NCBI GenBank assembly: GCA_004764695.1
Contig: SMSO01000034.1
Coordinates: 823,501-887,500, forward strand
Length of the DNA: 64,000 nt
Reading direction: 5' to 3'
Origin: Schizochytrium sp. TIO01
Lineage: Eukaryota > Sar > Bigyra > Thraustochytrida > Thraustochytriidae
The translations under genes were made by a program, and so were the position numbers. This document shows, in pieces, positions 10,962 to 21,340 of the stretch (position 1 is its first letter; the number at the start of each line of letters is the position of its first letter). The notes under the pieces were generated by a model that saw only the letters and a list, made by a program, of their open reading frames with translations, searched no databases and had not been told where the DNA came from.

Positions 10962-12097
10962 CCACAACTAGGTCCATCCTGTTTCTTCAAGCCTCATATG
11001 TCCCCACTGTCGATTCACTCACTCTGACTAGCTAGGGCTAGCAACTTCTTCAAACGTTTTGGCTTCGGTACAAACTCGACTCAGAAGCTGCTGCCCTCCC
11101 TGTGGAAAGGTATAATAAGCACCTGTGAGCGTACCTTCTGTCTCGCAAGTATTGGTTCTATTCTCTCTTTGGACAGACAGTGCCATGGTGGGAAAATGGA
11201 TGAGTAATGTCAAAATAACCACCAGAGCAAGAGAATCACCGACTCTGAATCGATTGCTCAAGCTGACATGGGGATTCCGTCACAATGACTTTATGGTAGA
11301 GGTGGCCTTGTCTTGACGTGGGTGGCTAGCTAGCTATTGATCCCATCGATCGCGAATCATTACTCTCTATCTAGTACCAAGTTGTTCTCAAGATTTCATT
11401 CATTTATTCATTCATTCATCCATTGGTTCATTCATTCACTACAAATGAAATGAGGTTTCTACGTACTGCCTACGTAGGTTCCCACAACAAGTACTACGAA
11501 AGGAAGAGAGAGAGAGAGACACCCGTGATGCGTCGTCGGGACAGGACCCGAGTGTTCCTCCGTTCTCTCCAAGGTTCTCTCTCTCTGACTTCGAAACCTG
11601 CCCCCACCTCAGCTTGAAGCTGCTTCAGAGTCTACGAATTCTGTTATGTGAAGAAATCATTTGGGGACCATGTTCTGTGCCTCTCATTGTCAAATCGCTA
11701 TTTCGTAGTATTTATAGACGTATACATACATCTTACCAGTATGTATTTATTTATTATATGAATATAAACATTCAATTTTATAGTCATTTACTTCATTTAA
11801 AAGGGGGAAAAATAAAAAATAAAAATAAGGAGCACAAAAAGAAAAGAAAACTTATTTTCTTTCACTCACTTTCACTCAGCTTCATCCAGATTGCCTTTCG
11901 ACTTTATCATCATATACCGTCATTCATTGTCTTCAAACAAAATACCAAGATGGTGGTAGTAAGTACCATTCTGACAAAGGGTTGGAAAAGGGAGGTCTTA
12001 CAGTTGGAATCTGAGGTTAGTCGAGGAGGCGGCTGGGTTGGTTTATTTACTCTACGAAGCACCGAAAGAAGAGATAGACGAGACGAAGCGACTCAGC

Positions 12098-12136
12098 CTT
12101 CTTTCTTTCTTCTTTCTTTCTTTCTTTCTTTCTTTA
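12098..12136 (+). repeat. TTTC tetranucleotide microsatellite
   Basis: Nine or ten CTTT units with one slip; open in several frames, which produces spurious FFLSFFLS-type reading frames. Confidence 0.9.
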
Positions 12137-12807
12137 TTTAATTCGCCAGACCAGACCAGACCAGACGAGGACTCACTGGCTGCGTCGTAGGGCTGCCGAA
12201 GCGCTTGATGGAGAAGCACCTGGTTTCCCAGCAAGCAACCCATGGTGACATCTGCACGCTCAAGCTTCAAGCTGGTCTTACGGACGGCCACGGTTGCCTT
12301 GAACAGACTTCGCAGAGGCTGTCGATTCGAATGCATTCGATGAGAGTCTCTCACTCACTCCCTTTGTGATCATTGTGAAATCGTTTTTTTCACAGTGCGA
12401 GGGAGGAAGAAGCAAGCTCGACCTCCTTCTGGTATCAGAATGAATGAGTGACTGAGTGAAAGAATGAATGAATTTACTTACAACGAACAAAAAGTGACTT
12501 CAGGGTAAATCAAGATCCAGGCAGGTCTTCTGAGTTGTCATCTTATGCGTTTCACCAGAGCGTAGATCGTCTCCGCCGAGGCCAGGCTCAGGCAGAACTG
12601 CACACGCAATCAATCGATCTCCTTTCTTCTTCTCCTCTCCGAAGTCTCCGCGGGGCCTGCCAAACAAAACGATCGACTGCTCCGTGGTCTGCCTCAAACT
12701 CGCGCCTCTTGCTGCATCTGTATATGTACATCTGTGTAATCAAGTTCCTGCGGTGCTCGACCACGGCGGCCACAATCGTCTTTAGACGGTCACGCTGTGT
12801 ACCCATT

Positions 12808-12853
12808 AATCTATCTATCTATCGATGTATCTATCGATGTATCTATCTATCTC
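12808..12853 (+). repeat. ATCT tetranucleotide microsatellite with ATCG variants
   Basis: ATCT units interrupted by two ATCGATGT variants that recur in the same order. Confidence 0.85.
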
Positions 12854-13945
12854 TAGACTAGAGCTATCCGTCTGACTACCACTTCGATGGACTCTGCGTG
12901 AGTAGTAGTGTGGGCGTGAAGGGAGAAGTAGGTCTTGGAGTATAGCTGATCGATCACCCATCTCCAAGAGCACGAAGTCCTAGAGGCTCGTTTGGCGTTA
13001 GGCAGTCTCTGAGTCGAAGTTTGGGAGAGGTGAGGCCCTCTCGACCTCACTCGCTCGCTCGCAGAGGTGGACCATCCGCAGACAGACACGCCCTGCCCTG
13101 GCCTTTCTTTCCACCGCTCGATTAGGCGTCGCAGTTTGCCGTCTGCTTTATTTCGTGCGTGTTGCCAGTAGAGCCTGTATATAAATATGAAATATATGTT
13201 CGTGCTGGTTCGTTGAGGCCGAATGCAGAAGGCGTCTTTGCGCTGCACGGGCCTTTCGAACTCGTCCGCTTTACTGGAAAAGTATTCGAGCTGATTGGCA
13301 CATCATTAAGCACTCTCAAGTTTGGTTTGCAGGAGCGAGGAAGATCTCATCTCTCGTTTCTTTTTTGATTTTGGTTATTATAAATCAACCTCCAAAAAAG
13401 GGACAAATGCGAGGCTCTGAAAAAATGAAAAATAACGCACGAGAGCGCCTCGAACTCATGCAATTTATATAGAAAGCGCAAGCTTTAGGTCCATTTGAAC
13501 AAGATAAGAAGGAAACAGCAATGGCAAAGAAGAAAAGACCATTCTCATTCTCATCCTCATCCTCATCCCACGCTTCTTTTTGGTTTTTAGTTTCGTAGTT
13601 CTTATATTATTATTTAAAAGTTATTTTAAAAAAATTAACCTTAAAAGTTTAAAAGTTCTATTTATTTTAAAACATTTTCATTAAAAAAAATGTTAAATTT
13701 AACTTAATAAAAACAAATAACAATTCAAGAGTTAGTTAGTCGAAGAAGTTGAGAAAGAAACACTCTCATAGAAAAAGGCAATCTCGCACACACCAAAAGA
13801 AAGGCCTCAGCATCCAAGACGAGAAATAACCACGCTGCTACATCCATCCACCCCTGCTGCTGCAAAAACGCATCCCTGCCCGGAGTGCGCTTCAAAGGCA
13901 GCGTTTGCTATGACCGACCATCACCCTCCTCGATCTACGAGCAAA

Positions 13946-13980
13946 GCTAGCTAGCTATCTAGCTAGCTAGCTATCTATCT
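13946..13980 (+). repeat. CTAG/CTAT tetranucleotide cluster
   Basis: Alternating GCTA and CTAT units. It contains the palindrome GCTAGCTAGC that recurs widely in the gene-poor block. Confidence 0.85.
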
Positions 13981-14670
13981 ACAAACGCTCCCAAGCTCAG
14001 CCTGAGCGACTCGCTCACATATATATATGGACAGACGCAGAGAGAGACATGGCCACAGAGACAACATACATTTACACATAGATATAATAGATAGATAGAT
14101 ATGTATGCATGTATACACACTGACAGAGTCGCCTTCGTTCCAGTGCGTTCCCCTTCGTTTCGAGACAGCGCCCCTGACCCCTTATCGAAGCACCGCGCGG
14201 AACCCAAACGCACGCATTCATCTCCCTTCGCGCCGGTGACAGATGGGCCAAGTCAGCGCAGGATCGCCTGCTTACGAGTACGTGCCTGCCTACGAACAAG
14301 TTCCGTGAAGGGGTTTCCGTTCGGTTCTCCACTGCAGCAGTATCTATCCAACCGCGGCTCCCCAACTAGGCGGCGTCTCCGCCCTCTTTTCTTTTCCTGC
14401 GCCGCATCTTCTGAAGGGACCGACTTCACGCATACACGGGCGCACACCCCTCGCGCTAGGGGCCTGGTAGGAGGGCCTAGCTAGCGCTGCTGATGGCTGA
14501 AGAGGAATGGTGCATGGACCCACCCCTAATGTCCCGCACGAAAGTCCTATCTCGACGCCTAGCTGGCTCTAGAGGAGGAAGAGAGAACTTGGAGTGGGAA
14601 GAAAGCGTGGAAAAGAAAAGCCAAAGAAAAGTTGGGAAGAAAGCAAACAGAGAGAGGAACCTCTGAACCC

Positions 14671-14710
14671 GCTCCGCTCCGCTCTGCTCTGCTCTGCTCT
14701 GCTCTGCTCT
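14671..14710 (+). repeat. Pentanucleotide GCTCY microsatellite
   Basis: Eight consecutive 5-base units: two GCTCC followed by six GCTCT. Confidence 0.95.
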
Positions 14711-15319
14711 TATGTATGCAGTAAGTCAGTCACTGAGTAAGTGCTGTTTCTCTGTTTCTCTCGCCACAAAGCGCTCGCTCAATGAGCTTATTGACACGCG
14801 AGACGTTTTCAAGCTCTGCGATGGAAAAGGACTGGGAAGAAAAAGGGCAGACAGGCGTGCACTGCTTGCTTTGAAGAACATTTCTGCTGTTTGCTATCTC
14901 TATTGTCTTCTTTTTCTTCCAAACTTTTTTTTTTTTTTCAAGTTCAAATTATGCCCCATTCTATATTTAAAATAAACAAAATAAACAAAATAATAATAAT
15001 AATAATAATAAAATAAAAAATAAAAAATAGCCTGCATCATACGAGGCCTATGAAATAAATGTTCGCTCTCGAGCAGGTACGAAATAGACACCGCTACCCT
15101 GGATGCTAGCCCTTCCTACTGCGTTCGTAGCAGGTATCTGATCCGCCGAGGCATTCAATTGCTCTTGCTGCCTGAAAGCGAAAATACTTTTCTTTCCGCG
15201 GATCCTGAGCAGGCGTAGGCCTAACAGCTAGCTAGCTGGTTATAGCCATAGCTGGGCGTGCCCAGGATGCCGAGGGTAGGCTATTGAGTAGCAGGTACTA
15301 GGGAGGACAGCGAAAAAAA

Positions 15320-15321
15320 CA

Positions 15322-15361
<40 letters not shown>

Positions 15362-15363
15362 AA
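15320..15363 (+). repeat. AAAG tetranucleotide microsatellite
   Basis: Eleven perfect AAAG units. Confidence 0.95.
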
Positions 15364-16323
15364 ATCTTTGGGCGTCGCTCGCGTAAAGAAAAAGGCGGCG
15401 CAGCGAAAGAGAACGCGGCGAGGGAAAACAACAAGGGCTTTGGGGAGCGGGAAACTCCCTGCCGTGGCACTCGCCGCGTTCAAAGGGGCCGCGCAAATAA
15501 AGAGGCGGCCAGGAAGGCACCGAGAAGCGAACGCAGCGCAGCAGTGAGCGACCCCTCCCTCCAAGGGAGGCGCGACTTCGCGGTCAGACCAAGGCACGCA
15601 AGCGCAGCCAAAACTTCGCCGCAAACTTCGCCGCAAAAGTGAACCGAAGTACACACCTAGGTGCGCAGGCCCCACAGTGGGTTCTGGGTCCTCGCTGGGA
15701 AAGGTCCTTCCCTCCCGGTTCAAGTTGGAGTGGAGCCAGGCATAATGGTACTACCTGGGTTTACTTCGCTTTGGCCCAGAACATACAAATGTGCTTCGTC
15801 TTGAAGCCACGCTCGAAAGCCAGCAAGGAGCACTCCTGGCGATCTTCTTGCTTGGTAGAGGCTTCAGTATTGAATACATGTATATAATAAAATACAAAAT
15901 CGGCAGTGCCTATGGTAGCATTCCACATCTGCGGGCGTATTTCGTATAACTAAGCAGGTGCCTGCTATTCGAGTGTAAGATCAAGAGTGTCGAAAGGCGA
16001 CAGCAAATAGCATTGCTAAAGTGTACGTTGCTAATTTCTTGATGAACAACGATAGCAAGAATTCCTTTCCCTTGAAAGAAGCTACCTTGTTTCTCAAGAT
16101 AATGGTTTAGTTTAAGTTGTAGTACAGACTGAAATTAGGATAATGAATCTCTTGAATTGAGATGAACGAACGAATTGAAGTTGGGCGTCGCGGTTGCAAG
16201 CATCAGTGGTATGACAAAGATCTGTTTGCAAAGCGCTGCGGATTTGTCGAGGAAATAGTCTGATTATCGCCCCATTTGGGGATGACGAGCCGGGGCGAGA
16301 AAGTACCGTAGTAGCCTAGTGAT

Positions 16324-16348
16324 AAAGGGATCTTCTAGCGATCCCTTT
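16324..16348. other. Perfect 9-bp hairpin with 7-base loop
   Basis: AAAGGGATC at 16324-16332 pairs exactly with GATCCCTTT at 16340-16348 around the loop TTCTAGC. No T-run follows it and no tRNA B box lies downstream, so its role is unknown. Confidence 0.6.
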
Positions 16349-16880
16349 GTGATGCCCCTCACTAAACCGTCAGGGAGGTTCTTGCTGGCTGCTTGTCTGA
16401 TCTATTTCGAAAATCTAAAGAGCTATCTTCGTCCGTTAGTTGAGTGTGCAGTAACATTTCTTTCTGGCATGATTCTTTTGCTTGTTTATGCGAGAAATGA
16501 GCCTTGATTATGCACAACGACGAAAGCAAGCACTCAGAGCTTAACTGGAACCATTGGACATCAAAGGAGATATTAAATTGGTCTTTGTCAGTATGATGCA
16601 TACTCAGTTCTTGGTAAGAAAGAACTGGAGATGGGACAGTAATGCCTTTTGGCAAATCGAAGAGGGAAAAAGCAAAATGAAGTATAGCACGTAAAAGCAG
16701 GCAGGCAGCAGGAGCAGCATAAAGCATGTATATTAAATTAAGTTTAGTACCCGATTTGATAGCAGCTAGAGAAACGAATTCGGGATTTCAAGAGATCAGT
16801 ATTTGACGAAAAAATGCGACGAAAAATAGGAGACAAGCAAGTGGCATTCTTGCTTGTCAGAAACGAGGGATGCAGAGAGT

Positions 16881-17693
16881 TTACTCACCGCGGAAAACGG
16901 AAAGAATGCAGCACCAAACAAAGGAGATGGCATGGTTAAGGGGCAGACGAAGGTAGACGGGAACAGAGTAGATCACAAGGTCCATGGGGAGCCAGAAAGC
17001 GCACATGCCAAAGTTATCCTGGAAGAAGTTATCCTTCCACTTTTTGAAGGCAGAGCTGAAGCGGTTGGCAAGGCTGGCCTGGACTTCGGGATCAGTGTCG
17101 AGGAGGGTCTTGAAGCTGTAGAACACGGGAAAGTACATCAGAGGCTGAATGACGGCAAAGTCAAGAGCAATTTGACCGAAGAGAGCCTTAATACCAGCCT
17201 TGTTCTTCAGCTTATCACGGATCGATTGGTTGCAAAAAGTATCCATGGCAGGGAAAAGACGCTGGAACAGACGGACGTAGACAAACCACTGGAAGCAGCC
17301 AAGGTAAGCACCACCGAACATGATGAAGAGAGCGTTACGACGCCAGTCAATCTGCTCAAGGCCCTCGACACGCTTCTGGACCATCAGATCAGCAGCAGAG
17401 GTCTTGAGAGTAGCAATTGTGACCTGGGCAGTAAAGGGGTTAGCCTGCATGAGCGCCAAGAGACCACCAAAGCCTGCGGAGGCACCAACAGCACCGCTTG
17501 TGGGAACGGAATCAGCGACATTGCGAAGTTTGCTAGATTCAGTCTTGATGGTCTTGGCCTTGGACACAAGTGCGGTGGGCATCCGGTTCTTGGGCATCCA
17601 TTCTGCGGCCTGGGTGACCATGCGGGAGTTAACGAGGGGTGCACGGCGGCCAGTGGCGGTGGCCACAGTCCTCATGGCGACGTTTCCGAACAT
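16881..17693 (-). CDS. Mpv17/PMP22-family organelle membrane protein, copy B
   Basis: 270 residues with ATG at 17693-17691 on the - strand. It aligns without gaps to copy A over its first 269 residues, about 68% identical by hand count. Fully shared blocks include TESSKLRNVA and IDWRRN. The family signature FWLPMDLVIYSVPVYLRLP and the closing SFVWCCILS segment are present. The N terminus is again basic and Ala/Thr-rich (MFGNVAMRTVATATGRRAP), compatible with mitochondrial import. Both copies keep the same length, so each seems functional; divergence concentrates in the N-terminal 50 residues and in the segment before the signature. One oddity: the end reads GGT-GAG-TAA, so the last codon and stop form the consensus splice donor GTGAGTAA. 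A spliced longer C terminus is therefore possible, but copy A ends at the same place with no donor, which favours the simple stop. Confidence 0.88.
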   Translation of the reverse strand: MFGNVAMRTVATATGRRAPLVNSRMVTQAAEWMPKNRMPTALVSKAKTIKTESSKLRNVADSVPTSGAVGASAGFGGLLALMQANPFTAQVTIATLKTSAADLMVQKRVEGLEQIDWRRNALFIMFGGAYLGCFQWFVYVRLFQRLFPAMDTFCNQSIRDKLKNKAGIKALFGQIALDFAVIQPLMYFPVFYSFKTLLDTDPEVQASLANRFSSAFKKWKDNFFQDNFGMCAFWLPMDLVIYSVPVYLRLPLNHAISFVWCCILSVFRGE

Positions 17694-19355
17694 GATGTGA
17701 TGGGTTTGTGTGAGTTAAGGTTTACTCCAAAGTCGAACCTGGTACGATTTGAGAGTTGTTTGCTCCGCTGTCAAGGTCGCGGGCTTCTTTTTTGCGAACT
17801 GACACACGCGAAGAGGAGAGCTACTACGCCCCACGCTCGAGTTGAACTGCTTGCTGTCTGTCTCTGCGTCCGCACGCACAAGACCAGCCAACAGACAAGG
17901 CGCTGTGTTATACGCTGCTGGTGGGGGGCTGCTTGTCTGACTTGCTTACTGCGTCTGGCAGGTTGCGAGCTCTTTTGCAATTCGGGTTTGCTTTCCTTGG
18001 TTGGTCTGCTCGATGGCGAAGTGCGCCTCGTGCTTATTCGCCAGTGAGCGACGGTCGGCAAGATTACAAAATACTCACTCACAGCATTCATTCACGAAAG
18101 CCAACAATCAGAGGGAACTAGGAAGAAAAGAAAAATGTTTTTACTCCCTTTCCTTCTTTGGCTATCAATTATCTATTAACTCAGTCGTCGTTTTTAAAAT
18201 TTATACATTCTCATTAAGTGCACCTCTATCTAGCAGGTACGCGATACGTACCTCCTTATATATACTTTGAATGAAATCGATGAACAATGAATCGACTTAT
18301 GCCAGCCTCTAGTAGTAGATATTGGCGTGCATAGGATCGATTCTGCATATTTTTATAGATTCATCGTATTATTCCAAATTCCTTAACTTTTCTTTAACAG
18401 AACATGTATAGGGAAACCTTTTTTCCTTCCCTTTTTTTTTCTTTTTGTTATAAAGAATCGAAAGCTAAAAGCATCGCTTCTACTGCCGCCGCACCCATTT
18501 GTATAAAAGAACAAGTTCCCGCTCTGCCAACAGGGAAGACGAGACTGTCTGTCTGTCTCAGACTTTTTGTTGTGAGGTGAGGGCGCTGTTTAGTCTTTCT
18601 TTTTATGTTTGAAAAGAAAAGGCCTGCTTCGGTAGTCATGAACATATTAAACCAAAACAATGAAAATATAAATGAAAGCGAGAGCTCTAGCCCATCCACT
18701 AATAATCGCCTACAAAAGCGCGAGGAAAGAACTTGAATGCGCGAGAGATTGGCGAAGGAAGGAAGGAGAGGACAGAGGAAGGAAGGCTCTCGGCTACCCT
18801 ACTACTCCTAACAGTAGCAGTAGCAGCAGTAGTGGCTATCCCTCGAGTGGCTTTCTTCCTCTCTTTCTTTCTTTCGTTCTTTCTTTCCATCGACTCCTGA
18901 GCGAGTTCGCTTTGACTCTTTTCGAGCAAAGAGGCGGAGAGGAAGAGCGCCCAAGCAAGCCGAGGCTGGAGCAGCTGCGGCGCCTCCTCCCCCTCCGCCT
19001 CAGAGCCTGTCTAGTGAGGCGCGAAGAAGAACGAACTCATCCGCGGAAGTCACCGACCCATTGCCAATCTATCTATCTATCTATCTGTCTGTATGTTTGT
19101 CTGTCGGATTTATCGGCATGAATGGCCCATTTGATGGGCTGATCGATAATAATCCAACGTGGAAAGGCAAACAAACTATGAGAGCAGTGGAAGGAAACCT
19201 TCTCATCTCACCGTCGAAGAATCGAAGAATCGACGGACACCGATGATGGTTTCAAACTTTCAAAAACTGTCTGAAATGCCGCCTTGCAGATGTATCTTCG
19301 GCAGAGCACACGGACAACAGCGGCAATGACCAAACAAACTAACGAACGATCACAT

Positions 19356-19522
19356 AAACAAACAAACAAACAAACAAACAAACAAACAAACAAACAAACA
19401 AACAAACAAACAAACAAACAAACAAACAAACAAACAAACAAACAAACAAACAAACAAACAAACAAACAAACAAACAAACAAACAAACAAACAAACAAACA
19501 AACAAACAAACAAACAAACAAA
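19356..19522 (+). repeat. Long pure AAAC tetranucleotide array (~42 units)
   Basis: About 167 uninterrupted bases of AAAC, then a decaying tail of AAAT/AATC variants to ~19560. It is open in frames on both strands (NKQTNKQT on +, VCLFVCLF on -), which explains the apparent open frames here. It is the longest pure array in the window. Confidence 0.98.
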
Positions 19523-19780
19523 TAAACAATCAAATAAACAAATAAACAATCACACAAACAAAACAGTCTATCGATTAATTGCCAATCCGCTGAGCAGAGC
19601 GAGCGCAAACGGCGACCGACCGGAGCGGAGCGGAGGCATGGGCAGCCAGCCAGCCAGCCAGGCAGCAGCCAGCTAGCCACGCCAAAGCGAACGTCGAAGA
19701 GGAGAAGGCGCAGCAGGAACAGGGCAGTCAGACTTTTCGCGCCAGTTCTTCGAGGCGGTGACCCTTCTCTTCAAAAGGAA

Positions 19781-19858
19781 TTAATCGATCAGTCAATCGA
19801 TCGATCAATTAATCAATCAATCAATTATTTAATCAATCAATTGATCGATCAATTGATC
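19781..19858 (+). repeat. AATC/ATCG tetranucleotide cluster
   Basis: Mixed TCAA, TCGA and TTAA units forming many short palindromes (ATCGAT, AATTGATC). Confidence 0.85.
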
Positions 19859-20001
19859 TCAGTGGAGGGAAGAGAGAAACGAAGGGAACAGGAGTTTTCT
19901 TCGCAAACGGCGGCAGGCAGGCAGGAAGGAGTCTCCGTCCTTCAAGCTGACTGGAAAATGCTGTGCCTGAGGTTTGCTTGAAGTCCAAGTTTTGCCAGGA
20001 G

Positions 20002-20037
20002 TTGATTGATTGCATTGATTGATTGATTGATTGATTC
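20002..20037 (+). repeat. GATT tetranucleotide microsatellite
   Basis: About eight TTGA units with one GC interruption, 145 bases after the complementary AATC cluster and inverted relative to it. Confidence 0.85.
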
Positions 20038-21311
20038 TTCGAGCGCAAGCGTCAGAATACAACAAAGATGAGAACCTGAGCACCCGCCTCTTCTCTCTCC
20101 AGGGATGAATGAGTGAATGAAGTATAAGTTGCTATTAATGCTTTTTCCTCGTACTTCCTCTGTCTCATTTCATGATAGTATTATTAAAAATTTAATAATT
20201 TATAATAAATAAAGAAACAAAGAGATAAAGAAATAAAGAAATAAAACCTCGGAAGAAAAGGGTTAAACACTTTTGCACGAGACTGTGCGCGCGGTCATTT
20301 AACTTCTTGCCCCCTAGTCCCCGGTTCCCTTCAGCGAGGCCACCAAAGTTCTGTACTGACCCTTCTCACCTCAATAAACAGCACATTCGAACGCAGCATA
20401 TGGGGCGTATAATGAGAGTTATCGAACCCTCAAAGTCTCATCGTCTCGCCTTTTGCTGGGTCCGCGTTTCCGCACCACCACCTGCCCTGAAGAGAGCGCT
20501 ATAACAATGTCATTCCTATCAGAGAACCTAAGGAAACATAAGGGGTACACAGTGCACTTATTCTTCGAAATTGTGCTGTGCCCATTGCTATTCAGCCTAT
20601 ATTGTCCCCGGCACCTCCAAATGACTCCCACTCTAGCCCCTCATGCTCCTCCCTCATTTTTGCGCTAGATGTTGACGCCCTCGCAACACTTTATTTCTCA
20701 GAAGCTTCAATCGCTGAGGCTTCAAAACTTCTCTAAATTGAACTTCTTGAATTCCGGGCGAATTGACTGAGTTCTTCATGTTTGCGCCAGCCCGAGGACA
20801 ATGCACCGTCTCAGAGAGCAGGCTTTTGATGAACAGACAGGAAATTAATTCTACTAGCTAGGCGCAAGACACGCCTCTCTTCTTTTCTCGTTCTTGCTTC
20901 CTTTTCAATGGCGTTAATTTTAATGTATTTTGTTATTTTCGTTCTATTATTTGCTATACCTAGTTATAGCTACCACCTAGCTAAAGGCTAAATGAATAAA
21001 CAAAACGTTTTTGTCTTTTTTAAGTCAACTCAGAGAACAACTCGAAGTGCTGCGATGCTAAAATTGAGAGAAAGGACATGCTCAGACAAAACGAAGAAAC
21101 GCACGAACTCCAAACCTCAAGACGCGAAGCAAGCAAATCGCGCAGGTGCCCATCAATGCCAAGGATAGCAAAGCCGACTGCTGTTGAAGTCAGCCATTTC
21201 TCCAAAGGCAGAGAAAGAGCTAGCTTTTGCTGCGTTCGGAGCAGCAAACGGGCCGAAGCTTTGCAGCTCAGGCATGGACGGATAGACAATTAATTATTTA
21301 AATAAACAAAC

Positions 21312-21340
21312 TAAATAAATAAATAAATAAATAAATAAAT
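21312..21340 (+). repeat. AAAT tetranucleotide microsatellite
   Basis: Seven perfect TAAA units. Confidence 0.9.

Larger units (their letters stand above)
7103..16880. other. Gene-poor, microsatellite-rich spacer between the two Mpv17-like genes
   Basis: No convincing gene. Short open frames here are explained by simple repeats or by GC-rich stretches that are open on several frames at once. The block holds many short arrays: AAAAG near 7985-8018, CATT at 8237-8266, A17 plus GAAA at 8705-8773, AATC at 9182-9269, AG at 9475-9490, CAAA at 9680-9702, CATT near 11395-11440, TTTC at 12098-12136, ATCT at 12808-12853, CTAG/CTAT at 13946-13980, GCTCY at 14671-14710, AAT near 14990-15012 and AAAG at 15320-15363. 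The first ~200 bases (7103-7300) would be promoter and 5' leader of Mpv17-like A. Confidence 0.6.

Noticed and set aside
16310-16390. Possible tRNA around AGCCTAGTGATAAAGG
   Set aside because: The 9-bp hairpin is not placed like an anticodon arm and no B box follows.
19208-19680. Open frames of 113-130 codons with NKQT or VCLF repeats
   Set aside because: They are translations of the AAAC array, which is open in any frame on both strands.
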